Assembly: GCA_017849575.1 (NCBI GenBank)
Contig: JAFIGV010000024.1
Coordinates: 1 to 64,000, forward strand
Source: Flavipsychrobacter sp.
GTDB lineage: Bacteria > Bacteroidota > Bacteroidia > Chitinophagales > Chitinophagaceae
Direction of reading: 5' to 3'
Length of the DNA stretch: 64,000 nt
Below are positions 55,778 through 64,000 of this stretch, one piece after another. The notes under the pieces were generated by a model. That model saw only the letters and a list, made by a program, of their open reading frames with translations. It had not been told where the DNA came from and did no database searches. Each line of letters starts with the position of its first letter. Positions within the stretch are counted from its first letter, which is position 1. The translations under genes were made by a program, and so were the position numbers.

Positions 55778-56620
55778 TTAATAAAACTTGTTCCGCATAT
55801 TCCGGTTCCAGATTTTCAATATAATAAAAGCTACCAGCATGCCTCCCAGATGTGCAAAGTGGGCAATATTGTCTCCTGCTGAGTTGCGTACACCTTCATA
55901 CAATTCCCATATAGCGTAGGCACCCACCACATACTTGGCCTTGATGGGAACAAGAAAATAGATGTACAGCAAAGTGTTGGGAAAAAGGTAGCCAAAGGCA
56001 AACAAAATGCCGAAAACCGCACCCGACGCGCCAACAGTAGCTTCATTGATGGCAAGACCGTAATACTGATGAATAAGCTCAATAGAGATAGGCGAGCAGC
56101 GAATGCAGGAAGGATCGGCCTGCCACATGAGCTGCAGCCGCTGAAAGCTGGCCATATGGTCCAGATTGTGCTGCTGAATGAAAAGGATATACTTGTCCAA
56201 CACAGGGTTTTCCTGGTAATTGCTAAAAGCCGACTCGAACACATGAAATTCATAGCCCAACACACCAAGATGAAGCAAAGCCGCGCCCACACCACACAAA
56301 AGATAAAAGATCAGAAACCGGCGGGGGCCCCATAAATTTTCCAGAATGCTGCCGAACATCCACAGGGCAAACATGTTGGAAAAAAGGTGCATGATGGTGA
56401 CATCCACGCTATAGGCGCTGCCATGCATAAAAAGATGGGTGAGCAACTGCCAGGGCTTGTATAAAGGAGAACGCCAGTAGTGCAGACCCAGATAGTCCGC
56501 GAGATCAATATTCCACTTCACCAACACGAACTGAAGCAAAGCCATCAGTGAGTTGATGATAATGATATTTTTGACAATAGGTGGAAGTATCTGAAATCTG
56601 CCGGGTCTGAATTCTGTCAT
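55778..56620 (-). CDS. Rhomboid-family intramembrane serine protease
   Basis: A 280-aa intramembrane protease. Catalytic Ser is in VGASGAVFGILFAFGY and the His in NIAHFAHLGGMLVAF; the HLFMHGS and IMHLFSNMFALWMFG segments carry the conserved His/Asn of helix 2. It leads an operon with the pseudo-rhomboid and the EEP hydrolase. A minus-strand TAATTTTG (56669-56662) is 41 nt upstream. Confidence 0.92.
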   Translation of the reverse strand: MTEFRPGRFQILPPIVKNIIIINSLMALLQFVLVKWNIDLADYLGLHYWRSPLYKPWQLLTHLFMHGSAYSVDVTIMHLFSNMFALWMFGSILENLWGPRRFLIFYLLCGVGAALLHLGVLGYEFHVFESAFSNYQENPVLDKYILFIQQHNLDHMASFQRLQLMWQADPSCIRCSPISIELIHQYYGLAINEATVGASGAVFGILFAFGYLFPNTLLYIYFLVPIKAKYVVGAYAIWELYEGVRNSAGDNIAHFAHLGGMLVAFIILKIWNRNMRNKFY

Positions 56621-56661
56621 GTCACTTTTCTTATTTCTTTAAGCCATTTTCAAAGCGCGGT

Positions 56662-56669
56662 CAAAATTA
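56662..56669 (-). promoter_or_regulatory. -7 element TAATTTTG for the rhomboid operon
   Basis: Minus-strand TAnnTTTG match 41 nt before the ATG at 56620, in the gap after the MutS-like gene. No good -33 was seen. Confidence 0.4.
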
Positions 56670-56702
56670 ACGGTAAATACCTGGACCCGCCTTTGATTTT
56701 TG

Positions 56703-58031
56703 TTATGCTTTATTTTGATGCAGCAGGTCAATCACGCCTTCCTTCAATAGTATCCGATATCCGATACGATCGTTGGAAATGCCCGGCCGCAACTGATAGG
56801 TAAAAGAATAGTTGCCCGCAGCCGAAAGGTCGGTTACGAAATAGGAAAATAAAATATCCTCGCGTGTGCTGAACTGTTGCGCCACTTCATACAGATGGGT
56901 AGAAAGGATGATGAGATGTCTTTTGTGTGCCAGCAAACCCTCTACCACAGCGCGTGTGCACTCGTAGGCGTCATGCACATTGGTGCCTTTAAAAAGTTCG
57001 TCCATCAGCACCAGATGCGGCAGCGGCTGTTGCAGCTTTTCGGCGGTGAGCTTCATGCGCAATACCTCTGCATAGAAATAACTTTCGCCGAGCATCAGAT
57101 TGTCTTCGATATGCATATTGGTGATGATGCCCTCCAGAAAGCTAAGTCGGTAGGCCGTAGCCGGAACGGCACAACCCAAATGTGCCAGCAGGGCTCCCAC
57201 ACCGAGTGCCCGCATAAATGTGGTTTTGCCGGACATATTTGCTCCGGTGAGCAACATGAAATTCTTGCTTTCTGAAAAATCTATGTCGTAGGCCACAGGG
57301 CTACGGAGCAACGGGTGTCTAAGCCCGGTAGCCTGCATAACCACAGGTATTGAGGGGAGGAGCTCGGGGAACACCCAACCATGCGTTACAGAGGCGCGTG
57401 CCAGAGCCTGCCAGGCATCGAGCTTCGCGTAGTGGTGCATCAGGCGGGCAATAGGACTTTTCAACTCGCGCCGGGCACGATAGCTTAACATCGCCAGTTC
57501 GCGGTAGGGTGTGTTTTTCTGAAGCGCTGCAAGCTCTTTGGTGAGCGGGTGCGACGCCAGTTCTTCCCTCATATGCTCCAGGGTGTCCTGCAGCCTCGGT
57601 GGTAGATCAGGCCGTTCCAGCAGGGATATGAGCTCCTGACATCCCTTTATAAAATCGGCCAAATGCGAAACTGAAAACTGAGTGAACGAATATTGACTTC
57701 GGTGCAGCAATCGCTGCAGAAAGGCCCCCAGCAATAAGGTAAGGTTTCCCTGCGGCGGTCCGGTATTGTCTGCCGATTCAAAAAATTTTTCAAGCAGCAC
57801 AAGTGTTCCGTTGGATATCGCAGTAGTCCACACATCCGGGTGATCGGCAAAAAAGCGGATAGCTTGCTGCACTGACAATAAAGCCTCCAGATCGCGTGGC
57901 GGAGAAAGTATATGTCTTCGCAGGGTTTCCCGTCCCTCCAGTGTGCTGCAAAAATCAAGGAGTTGAAAAATGCCGCCCTCTCCGGAAGTGAAACAAGAAA
58001 GATCCTTTAATGTGGTTTTATCGCTTTGCAT
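56703..58031 (-). CDS. MutS-related ATPase (core and ATPase domains only)
   Basis: A 442-aa protein with MutS domains III-V but no N-terminal mismatch-recognition domain. Walker A LLTGANMSGKTTFMRALG, Walker B LVLMDELFKGTN and the H-loop STHLYEVA are clear. It lacks the Smr nuclease domain of MutS2. Bacteroidota commonly carry such short MutS-like proteins of unknown role. It starts 2 nt after pyrC ends. Confidence 0.88.
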   Translation of the reverse strand: MQSDKTTLKDLSCFTSGEGGIFQLLDFCSTLEGRETLRRHILSPPRDLEALLSVQQAIRFFADHPDVWTTAISNGTLVLLEKFFESADNTGPPQGNLTLLLGAFLQRLLHRSQYSFTQFSVSHLADFIKGCQELISLLERPDLPPRLQDTLEHMREELASHPLTKELAALQKNTPYRELAMLSYRARRELKSPIARLMHHYAKLDAWQALARASVTHGWVFPELLPSIPVVMQATGLRHPLLRSPVAYDIDFSESKNFMLLTGANMSGKTTFMRALGVGALLAHLGCAVPATAYRLSFLEGIITNMHIEDNLMLGESYFYAEVLRMKLTAEKLQQPLPHLVLMDELFKGTNVHDAYECTRAVVEGLLAHKRHLIILSTHLYEVAQQFSTREDILFSYFVTDLSAAGNYSFTYQLRPGISNDRIGYRILLKEGVIDLLHQNKA

Positions 58032-58033
58032 AT

Positions 58034-59365
58034 TTACCGGTCAAACTTTAGCCGCATTCCACGTACCTGCTCCTTCAGTTGTCCATCTTCATAAACTATA
58101 TCGCCATTCACCAGTGTGTAGCGTATGGACGCTGGAAAACTATGCCCCTCGAAGGGCGACCAGCCGCAGCGATAATGAATATTGTCTTTGGCCACGGTGG
58201 TGGTCCGCTCAGGATCGACCAATACCAGATCTGCAAAATATCCTTCGCGGATAAAGCCACGATCCAGAATATTGAAACACAGCGCCGGTGCATGGCTCAT
58301 TTTTTCCACCAGTTTTTCCAGGCTTATCTTTCCTTGCTTTACATACTCCAGCATCAACAGCAGGGAGTGTTGTACCAGGGGCACGCCTGCCGGGGCTTGC
58401 GCATAAGGCTGTTGTTTTTCATCCCAGGTATGCGGGGCATGGTCCGTTGCAATGATGTCGAGCCGGTCGTCGAGCAGGGCTTCCCAAAGCGCATCCCTGT
58501 TTTCGGCAGCCTTGATCGCAGGATTACATTTGATCAGGTTTCCGAGGCCCTCGTAATCGCTGGCAGTAAAATGGAGATGATGCACGCACACTTCTGAAGT
58601 TATCCTTTTGTCCGCGAGTGGCAGCATATTGGTAAACAACTGGAGTTCGCGTGCTGTGGAAATATGAAGAACATGCAGCCGGGTATTGTGCTGTTTGGCG
58701 AGTTGTATGGCCGAAAAAGAGCTGGAGAAACAGGCTTCTGTATCTCTGATCAAGGGGTGAAAGGAGGCATTGTCCGCCCCGGGATACCGTAGCTTATTGG
58801 CCGCAATGATCTTCTCGTCTTCGCAATGTGTGGCAATGAGCAATTCCGCTTCAGAAAATATCTTGTTGAGGGTAACGTAATTATCTACAAGCATGTTTCC
58901 CGTACTCGAACCCATAAATATTTTGATGCCGCACACATCCCTTTTGCGGTCATTTGTTCGGAGCACTTCTTCTGCATTATCGTTCGACACACCCATAAAG
59001 AAGGAGTAATTGGCTGCTGAGCTGCGGGCGGCTATCTGATATTTTTCTTCGAGTAGTTCCTGAGTCAATGCAGGTGGATTAGTATTGGGCATCTCCATAA
59101 AACTGGTTGTGCCGCCTGCCACAGCAGCCCTCGACTCCGTAGCAATACAAGCTTTGTGGGTAAGCCCGGGCTCACGAAAATGCACTTGATCATCGATCAC
59201 ACCCGGTAGCAGAAACAGGCCCTCAGCTTCGATTACACGGTCTGCAGCACCCACCGACAGACTGTCGGAAATCTGATCAATACGACCTTCTCTGATACAT
59301 ACATCCTGCACTTTTTTCTGCCCTTCGTTGACTACCGTTGCATTTTTTATTATCATTGATGCCAT
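58034..59365 (-). CDS. pyrC: Dihydroorotase-family amidohydrolase
   Basis: A 443-aa amidohydrolase of the type I dihydroorotase group, the third step of pyrimidine synthesis. Seen: LPGVIDDQVHFREPGLTHKA, SFMEMPNTNPP, LHVLHISTARE and ATDHAPHTWDEK. The usual DxHxH metal motif reads DDQVHF, with Gln for the first His. It is divergent from the Wzi-like gene and precedes the MutS-like gene by 2 nt. No other pyr gene is nearby. Confidence 0.85.
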   Translation of the reverse strand: MASMIIKNATVVNEGQKKVQDVCIREGRIDQISDSLSVGAADRVIEAEGLFLLPGVIDDQVHFREPGLTHKACIATESRAAVAGGTTSFMEMPNTNPPALTQELLEEKYQIAARSSAANYSFFMGVSNDNAEEVLRTNDRKRDVCGIKIFMGSSTGNMLVDNYVTLNKIFSEAELLIATHCEDEKIIAANKLRYPGADNASFHPLIRDTEACFSSSFSAIQLAKQHNTRLHVLHISTARELQLFTNMLPLADKRITSEVCVHHLHFTASDYEGLGNLIKCNPAIKAAENRDALWEALLDDRLDIIATDHAPHTWDEKQQPYAQAPAGVPLVQHSLLLMLEYVKQGKISLEKLVEKMSHAPALCFNILDRGFIREGYFADLVLVDPERTTTVAKDNIHYRCGWSPFEGHSFPASIRYTLVNGDIVYEDGQLKEQVRGMRLKFDR

Positions 59366-59370
59366 AACAA

Positions 59371-59400
59371 TTGTGCCTTATTTTTTAAGAGATAATTTTG
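59371..59400 (+). promoter_or_regulatory. Bacteroidota-type promoter for the Wzi-like gene
   Basis: TTG at 59371-59373 as -33, 19 nt of spacer, and TAATTTTG at 59393-59400 as -7. The ATG at 59437 is 36 nt downstream. Confidence 0.65.
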
Positions 59401-59436
59401 CCGCAATATAAGTTATACCATTTTACACATTTAGCT

Positions 59437-61131
59437 ATGCTGAGAAAGGCTATTTTCACTTTTTCTGTTTCTGTTGCGTCCTTTGTTTCGGTCCATGCGC
59501 AAACCACTTATTTACAACTCAATACTGAGGATCAGTACCTGATCGATAAGCTTGAAACTCAATCCGGACACCTCACGAATGAGGTCTTTACTTCCATCAA
59601 ACCGATCCAGAGAAAGGGTGCGGTGCAGTTTCTGCTGGAGAAAAGACAAAATGCAAGAGAGCTGAAACTTTCGTCCATTGAGCGATACAACATCGATCAT
59701 GCTATTTCCGTAAGCGGAGAATGGACACCGGATGAAGACGGAGCCATCGACTCCAAACTTCCCTGGTTCAAAACGTTTTATAAAAAGCAGCCCGACTTCA
59801 TCCACGTAAAGACGAAAGATTTTTTCCTTTCGGTCAACCCGGTGATCTCTGCACAACTGATGAGTGAAAAAAATTCGAACAATACCGGCGGCAGCAAATA
59901 TTGGAGCACCCGCGGCGCAGAACTGCGTGGATGGATTGCCAAAAAGATCGGCTTTTATACCTACCTCACAGACAATCAGGAAAAGGTTCCCGAATTTGTA
60001 GATAACTGGATCACTCGTCACAGGGCTGTTCCGGGAGCCGACTTCTACAAGAAAACCGGCAGTACCTACGATTATTTTTTGGCTCGCGGTTATATTGACT
60101 TCGCAGTGATCAAAGACAAAGTCAATGTAACCTTTGGCTACGACCGTCACTTTCTCGGCGATGGTGTCCGCAGCTTGTTCCTCAGTGATTTCTCAGCGCC
60201 GTCAACTTTTTTGCGCATCAATACCAAAATCTGGAAGCTTAATTACCAGAACCTGTTTATGGAACTGACACCGCAGTATTACGACAATCCTAACGACGAC
60301 AGATTGCCCCGCAAATATGCAACGGTGCATACCCTGAGTGTGAATGCCACAAGATGGCTCAATATCGGCCTGTTTGAAAGCGTAATGTTCAGCCGCAGAG
60401 ACCGTTTTGAGTTCGACTATATGATACCGGTGATTTTTTATCGCGCGCTTGAGCGTAAAGAAGGTAGCCCCGACAACGTAAACATTGGTTTTAATTTCAA
60501 AGCCATTGTTGCCCGGCGTTTTCAGTTTTATGGACAGTTTATGCTCGATGAATTTCAGTCGAGCAAACTCTTTAGCAATAGCGGATGGTGGGCCAATAAA
60601 TACGGCATGCAGATAGGCGGAAAATACTTCAATGCCTTTGGTATCAAAAACCTCGATCTGCAGGGCGAGATCAATGCCGTGCGCCCCTACACGTATTCGC
60701 ACCGCGACAGCACTTCCAACTACACCAATTACAATCAACCGCTTGCCCACCCGCTCGGTGCCGACTTCAGAGAAGTGATCGGTGTCTTAAACTATCAGCC
60801 CATGAAAAATCTCTACGTAACCGTGCGGGGTATGTACTATCAGCAGGGTGTAGATACAGGAAACTCCAACTACGGCAGCGATATCTTCCGAGATTATAAC
60901 GACAATCGCACACAGGATTTTAATGTGAAGATGATCAATGGTGTAAAAGTTACCTGCGCTTCTCTGAACGTAAACTTGAGCTACGAGCTTAGAGAAAATT
61001 TGTTCCTCGACCTCGGGGGTACCCATCGTGAGTACCAGTATGATAGTAATTTGTTTCCGAAATACACGACCAATTATTTTTACGGGGGCCTGCGGCTAAA
61101 TATTGCGCGCCGGAACTATGATTTTTACTAA
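59437..61131 (+). CDS. Wzi/RemB-like outer-membrane protein
   Basis: A 564-aa outer-membrane barrel from the ATG at 59437 (a TTG at 59398 lies in the promoter). Signal peptide MLRKAIFTFSVSVASFVSVH; the barrel region includes SKYWSTRGAELRGWIAKK, VTFGYDRHFLGDGVRSLFLS and ends LRLNIARRNYDFY. Layout and motifs resemble the capsule-assembly Wzi family and the gliding-motility protein RemB. A role in surface polysaccharide or gliding is inferred. Confidence 0.8.
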   Translation: MLRKAIFTFSVSVASFVSVHAQTTYLQLNTEDQYLIDKLETQSGHLTNEVFTSIKPIQRKGAVQFLLEKRQNARELKLSSIERYNIDHAISVSGEWTPDEDGAIDSKLPWFKTFYKKQPDFIHVKTKDFFLSVNPVISAQLMSEKNSNNTGGSKYWSTRGAELRGWIAKKIGFYTYLTDNQEKVPEFVDNWITRHRAVPGADFYKKTGSTYDYFLARGYIDFAVIKDKVNVTFGYDRHFLGDGVRSLFLSDFSAPSTFLRINTKIWKLNYQNLFMELTPQYYDNPNDDRLPRKYATVHTLSVNATRWLNIGLFESVMFSRRDRFEFDYMIPVIFYRALERKEGSPDNVNIGFNFKAIVARRFQFYGQFMLDEFQSSKLFSNSGWWANKYGMQIGGKYFNAFGIKNLDLQGEINAVRPYTYSHRDSTSNYTNYNQPLAHPLGADFREVIGVLNYQPMKNLYVTVRGMYYQQGVDTGNSNYGSDIFRDYNDNRTQDFNVKMINGVKVTCASLNVNLSYELRENLFLDLGGTHREYQYDSNLFPKYTTNYFYGGLRLNIARRNYDFY

Positions 61132-61244
61132 CAGGGATAGAAGTTTTTTAGGCTTGGCAGACATCTAAACGAGTTCCGTAGGTACAAAAGCCAATGGCGG
61201 CAATTGCGTTTGTCTTAAAGAAAAAATAGGTTCTATTAAGATAT

Positions 61245-61506
61245 CGCTCCTACGGAGCTCATTTAATCCTGCGAATCCATTCTATTAAGATGTCGCTCCT
61301 ACGGAGCTCAATTAATCCTGCAAATCCTTTCTATTAAGATATCGCTCCTACGGAGCTCAATTAATCCTGCAAATCTATTCTATTAAGATAGCGCTTCTAC
61401 GGAGCTCAAGGGGTCTGCAACCTCCATTCTATTAAAATATCGCTCCTACGGAGCTCAAAGGAACCTGGTATCTCTCTTCAATCAGTATGTCGCTCCTACG
61501 GAGCTC
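61245..61506. repeat. Second hairpin array, 49-bp period
   Basis: Six copies of CGCTCCTACGGAGCTC (one with CGCTTC) start at 61245, 61294, 61343, 61392, 61441 and 61491. This is the reverse complement of the core in the 48.1-kb array. Linkers of 33-34 nt are alike in the first three units (TTAATCCTGCAAATCC, CTATTAAGAT) and diverge in the last ones. No coding sequence. It lies between the Wzi-like gene and the tetR promoter. Confidence 0.92.
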
Positions 61507-61552
61507 AGCGACCAGAAGCAACTCTCCGGGCCGGCCCGTCAAAAAATCTTTT

Positions 61553-61585
61553 TTTGGATTTACTAAACAGTGTTCATTATATTTG
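61553..61585 (+). promoter_or_regulatory. tetR promoter with operator in the spacer
   Basis: TTTG (61553-61556) as -33, a 21-nt spacer and TATATTTG (61578-61585) as -7 match the Bacteroidota consensus. The motif ACTAAACAGTGTTCAT (61562-61577) fills most of the spacer. The ATG is 17 nt after the -7. Confidence 0.75.
61562..61577 (+). promoter_or_regulatory. Putative TetR operator, site 1
   Basis: ACTAAACAGTGTTCAT contains the dyad AAAC-N3-GTTC and recurs at 62264-62279 before tolC. Its place between -33 and -7 fits autorepression. Confidence 0.6.
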
Positions 61586-61602
61586 CATCGTAAATTAAGA
61601 CG

Positions 61603-62217
61603 ATGGGGATTAGTGAAAGAAAAGCTCGCGAAAAGCAGGAAATGCGCACCAGGATTATTGAGGCGGCTACTGCTATGTTTATGAGCGAGGGTTACGAAAA
61701 GACTTCAATAAGGAACATTGCTGAAAAGATAGAATACAGTCCTGCAACCTTGTATCTGTATTACAAAGACAAAGATGAGCTGCTTTATGAGGTCCAGAAA
61801 CAGGCGTTTAGCCAGCTTGAAGACGCGTTTGCAAAAGAAGCTACGAGCACCGATCCGCTGACCCGCCTCTCCCAGATATGTCATTGCTATGTGAAGTTTG
61901 GTAAGGCCCATCCCGAGATGTATGAACTGATGTTTATGATGCGCGCACCCATGAACAGCATTAAGGAAAACGAGTCGTGGGACAATAACACCGACAGCTT
62001 CGTGGTGCTTCACAACTGCCTCACAGAATGTATTGAAAAAGGCCTGATTCGCTTTGACGATGTAATGTTGGCCGCATTTTCAGTTTGGTCTATGGGCCAC
62101 GGTCTGGTCTCGCTCGACGTGAGCTGCCGATTCCAGGGGATGGGAATTGATAACACCCATGTTGAACAAATGATCGTCACCGCCATCGATCATTACCTGC
62201 AACTCATTAAAACATAG
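61603..62217 (+). CDS. TetR/AcrR-family repressor of the efflux operon
   Basis: A 204-aa regulator. The N-terminal helix-turn-helix (RIIEAATAMFMSEGYEKTSI, IRNIAEKIEYSPATLYLYYKDKDELL read in two parts) is typical, and the C-terminal ligand-binding domain matches the TetR_C type with YELMFMMRAP. It precedes tolC and a membrane-fusion gene in the same direction, so it likely represses both itself and the pump. Confidence 0.93.
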   Translation: MGISERKAREKQEMRTRIIEAATAMFMSEGYEKTSIRNIAEKIEYSPATLYLYYKDKDELLYEVQKQAFSQLEDAFAKEATSTDPLTRLSQICHCYVKFGKAHPEMYELMFMMRAPMNSIKENESWDNNTDSFVVLHNCLTECIEKGLIRFDDVMLAAFSVWSMGHGLVSLDVSCRFQGMGIDNTHVEQMIVTAIDHYLQLIKT

Positions 62218-62263
62218 CTTTTGAGCCCTCAACCAAAGGGCAGAAAAATTTTTTTGCCATACA

Positions 62264-62279
62264 ACTAAACATCGTTCAT
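62264..62279 (+). promoter_or_regulatory. Putative TetR operator, site 2
   Basis: ACTAAACATCGTTCAT ends one base before the tolC ATG. It shares 14 of 16 positions with site 1 and is also preceded by TTTTTTTG (7 nt away against 5 nt). No TAnnTTTG follows, so the promoter here is less clear. Confidence 0.6.
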
Positions 62280-62280
62280 A

Positions 62281-63633
62281 ATGTCAACACTATTAAAGAA
62301 AAGAGCGTTATTAAGCTTAGCCTTTACAGTATCAATGATGAACCCTTTGGGCGCGCAAACCGTCCTCGACGGATATGTACAAGAGGCTTTACAAAGCAAT
62401 CAGGGTTTGAAACAGCAAAAAATATATCTCGACAAAGCGCTGAATGCCCTGAATGAAGCCCGTTCCTTGTTTTTACCCAACGTAAGCTTACTTGGCAACT
62501 ATACAAAAGCTGCAGGAGGGCGTACCATTGATATTCCGATCGGAGATCTGCTCAACCCTGTTTATAGCAGCCTGAACGAGATCACGCAGTCTCATTCTTT
62601 TCCGCAAGTGCAGAATGCCTCTGTTCAGCTCAACCCGGATAATTTTTACGATGCCCGACTACGCACAGCTCTTCCTCTGGTAAATGCCGAAATCTGGTAC
62701 AATAAGAAGATAAAGAAAGAACAGATTACCCAGCAACAAGCTGCGGTAAACGTGTACAAAAGGGAATTGGTAAAAAACCTCAAAACCGCCTACTATCAAT
62801 ACTACCAGGCCGAACAGTCGGTCGCTATCTACAAAAGTTCTATGGCCCTGGTAAACGAAAGCATAAGAGTGAATGAAAGCCTGTTCCGCAACGGCGTGCG
62901 CAACAACACCGCGCTTACCCGATCTCAGGCAGAAAAGGAAAAAATAGAGGCTGCCATCACACAATGCATCAATAATGCGCGCAATGCCAGGTCTTATTTC
63001 AACTTTCTGCTCAACCGCGATCTGGCAGCAGCCATTGTTATTGATTCCGCACTGTTTGCTACCGACCCGGCAGTAAGTACGGATGTAAAGATGCGCGAAG
63101 AATTGACGCAATTACAGAAAGGCATTGCTGCCTACGACCTCGCTGAGCAAATGCAGCGTTCGTACCTGATACCGATGCTGAGCACATTTTTAGATCTTGG
63201 CTCGCAGGGCTTCAACTTTGAACTCAACAACAAGACCCGTTACTATCTCTGGGGTGTAAACCTTCAGTGGGACCTGTTTGCCGGTGGCCAGCACCGCTAT
63301 AAAAGCCAACAGGCAAAAAATGACAAACAGGCGCTGGAAGCACAATACAACGAAACTGAAAAAGCTCTGGCGATGCAAAGCCAGCAAGCGTCCAACAATT
63401 TCAACACCGCCATAGCCAACTATAGGAGTGCACAAAAGCAGGTTCAACTGGCGAACAAGTATTACAGCGATCAATTGAAAGTATATAAAGAAGGTCAGCT
63501 CCTGTATATCGAACTCGTGGACGCCATTAACCAATACACTACGGCACAACTGCAGTTGTCGCTCAGCCAGGCCATCATGCTGGGAGCCGCAGCCGACATC
63601 GAGCGTACTCAGGCATCATACACATTGAATTAA
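62281..63633 (+). CDS. TolC-family outer-membrane efflux protein
   Basis: A 450-aa outer-membrane channel with signal peptide (LLKKRALLSLAFTVSMMNPLGAQ, of which the first 20 residues fit a leader) and two repeated coiled-coil halves. Markers: ALNEARSLFLPNVSL, LKTAYYQYYQAEQSV, NNTALTRSQAEKEKIE, WDLFAGGQHRYKSQQ and LYIELVDAINQYTTAQLQL. It exports drugs or metabolites with an inner-membrane pump that should lie beyond the right edge. Confidence 0.93.
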   Translation: MSTLLKKRALLSLAFTVSMMNPLGAQTVLDGYVQEALQSNQGLKQQKIYLDKALNALNEARSLFLPNVSLLGNYTKAAGGRTIDIPIGDLLNPVYSSLNEITQSHSFPQVQNASVQLNPDNFYDARLRTALPLVNAEIWYNKKIKKEQITQQQAAVNVYKRELVKNLKTAYYQYYQAEQSVAIYKSSMALVNESIRVNESLFRNGVRNNTALTRSQAEKEKIEAAITQCINNARNARSYFNFLLNRDLAAAIVIDSALFATDPAVSTDVKMREELTQLQKGIAAYDLAEQMQRSYLIPMLSTFLDLGSQGFNFELNNKTRYYLWGVNLQWDLFAGGQHRYKSQQAKNDKQALEAQYNETEKALAMQSQQASNNFNTAIANYRSAQKQVQLANKYYSDQLKVYKEGQLLYIELVDAINQYTTAQLQLSLSQAIMLGAAADIERTQASYTLN

Positions 63634-63659
63634 ATAACCAAAATGCAATAACCAAAACG

Positions 63660-64000
63660 ATGAGACACATACACAACTTTCTGCTGCTCGGCACTGTACT
63701 TTTTATAGCCTCCTGCGGATCGGCAAAGCAAGAAGAAAAAGCCGAAAACGATGATCTGATACCCGTGCGGGTGATAGCACTGCAGGCAACGGATATTGGC
63801 GGCCAGGCAAACATTTCGGGGCAGTTTACTACAGATGATGAGGCCATGCTTTCTTTTAAAACGGGCGGCATCATCAGTAGGATCTATGTCAGGGAGGGCG
63901 ATGCCATTCAGGCTGGTCAACTGCTGGCTACACTCAACATGACGGAGATCAATGCACAAGTAACCATAGCCCGCACAGCTTATGACAAGGCCAGCCGGGA
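63660..64000 (+). CDS. RND efflux membrane-fusion (periplasmic adaptor) lipoprotein, partial
   Basis: The first 113 codons of a HlyD/AcrA-type adaptor cut by the window edge. It begins MRHIHNFLLLGTVLFIASCG, a lipoprotein signal with Cys in ASCG. The biotinyl-lipoyl-like part is visible (GGIISRIYVREGDAIQAGQLL, residues about 68-88), followed by LNMTEINAQVTIARTAYDKA, the start of the hairpin. It lies 26 nt after tolC; an RND pump gene is expected next. Confidence 0.9.
   Translation, partial: MRHIHNFLLLGTVLFIASCGSAKQEEKAENDDLIPVRVIALQATDIGGQANISGQFTTDDEAMLSFKTGGIISRIYVREGDAIQAGQLLATLNMTEINAQVTIARTAYDKASR

Noticed and set aside
61245-61506. CRISPR array with a 16-nt repeat and 33-nt spacers
   Set aside because: The first three linkers are near copies of each other, the core matches the array at 48 kb, and no cas gene is present.

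Overview
The window looks like chromosomal DNA of a Bacteroidota bacterium, most likely of the Chitinophagia/Chitinophagaceae type. The evidence is several type IX secretion (T9SS/Por) C-terminal sorting domains, a SusC-like TonB receptor next to a PorV-like barrel, SCKKE-type lipoproteins, no clear Shine-Dalgarno sites, and many promoters with the Bacteroidota -7 element TAnnTTTG. The genus assignment is inference.

Layout. 1-850: a 61/71-nt AT-rich repeat array, a rearranged tRNA-Gly fragment and a minus-strand tRNA-Thr-Tyr-Gly cluster. 1.0-4.4 kb: the proton-translocating transhydrogenase operon (pntAA-pntAB-pntB) with an overlapping lipoprotein gene. 4.6-5.6 kb: an AT-rich MNT/HEPN pair. 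5.7-9.6 kb: a fused B12-dependent acyl-CoA mutase (IcmF) that carries, in frame, a 507-bp element encoding a DUF559 nuclease-like domain. 9.7-12.7 kb: two outer-membrane barrels, a gamma-carbonic-anhydrase-like protein and a glycosyltransferase. 12.7-14.6 kb: thyA-folA and a degenerate methyltransferase-like gene. 14.7-24.8 kb: mostly housekeeping genes on the minus strand (pepP, ychF, plsC, an LtaS-like enzyme, priA). 24.9-27.3 kb: clpX with a 58-aa companion, and greA-HIT. 27.4-36.5 kb: SusC-like receptor, 1353-aa T9SS cargo, PorV-like barrel. 36.6-46 kb: 2-hydroxyacid dehydrogenase, rsmA, pepA-pdxA, a FAD/Rieske oxidoreductase, Uma2, an M16 peptidase and galE. 46.2-53.7 kb: T9SS cargo genes, one cut at its 5' end by a hairpin repeat array, plus an MsbA-like ABC exporter and cysS. 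53.7-59.4 kb: an EEP hydrolase, two rhomboid-family proteins, a MutS-like ATPase and pyrC. 59.4-64 kb: a Wzi/RemB-like outer-membrane protein, a second hairpin array, and a TetR-controlled TolC/membrane-fusion efflux operon that runs off the right edge.

The most unusual points are the in-frame nuclease-domain element inside icmF, the two arrays built on one shared 16-nt hairpin (one of which truncates a gene), the matched operator-like sites in front of tetR and tolC, the tRNA-Gly fragment split by a perfect 18-bp palindrome, and a set of TAnnTTTG elements so close to ATG codons that leaderless mRNAs are likely. No CRISPR array, prophage or IS transposase was seen. Domain calls come from reading the translated sequences; no database search was run.
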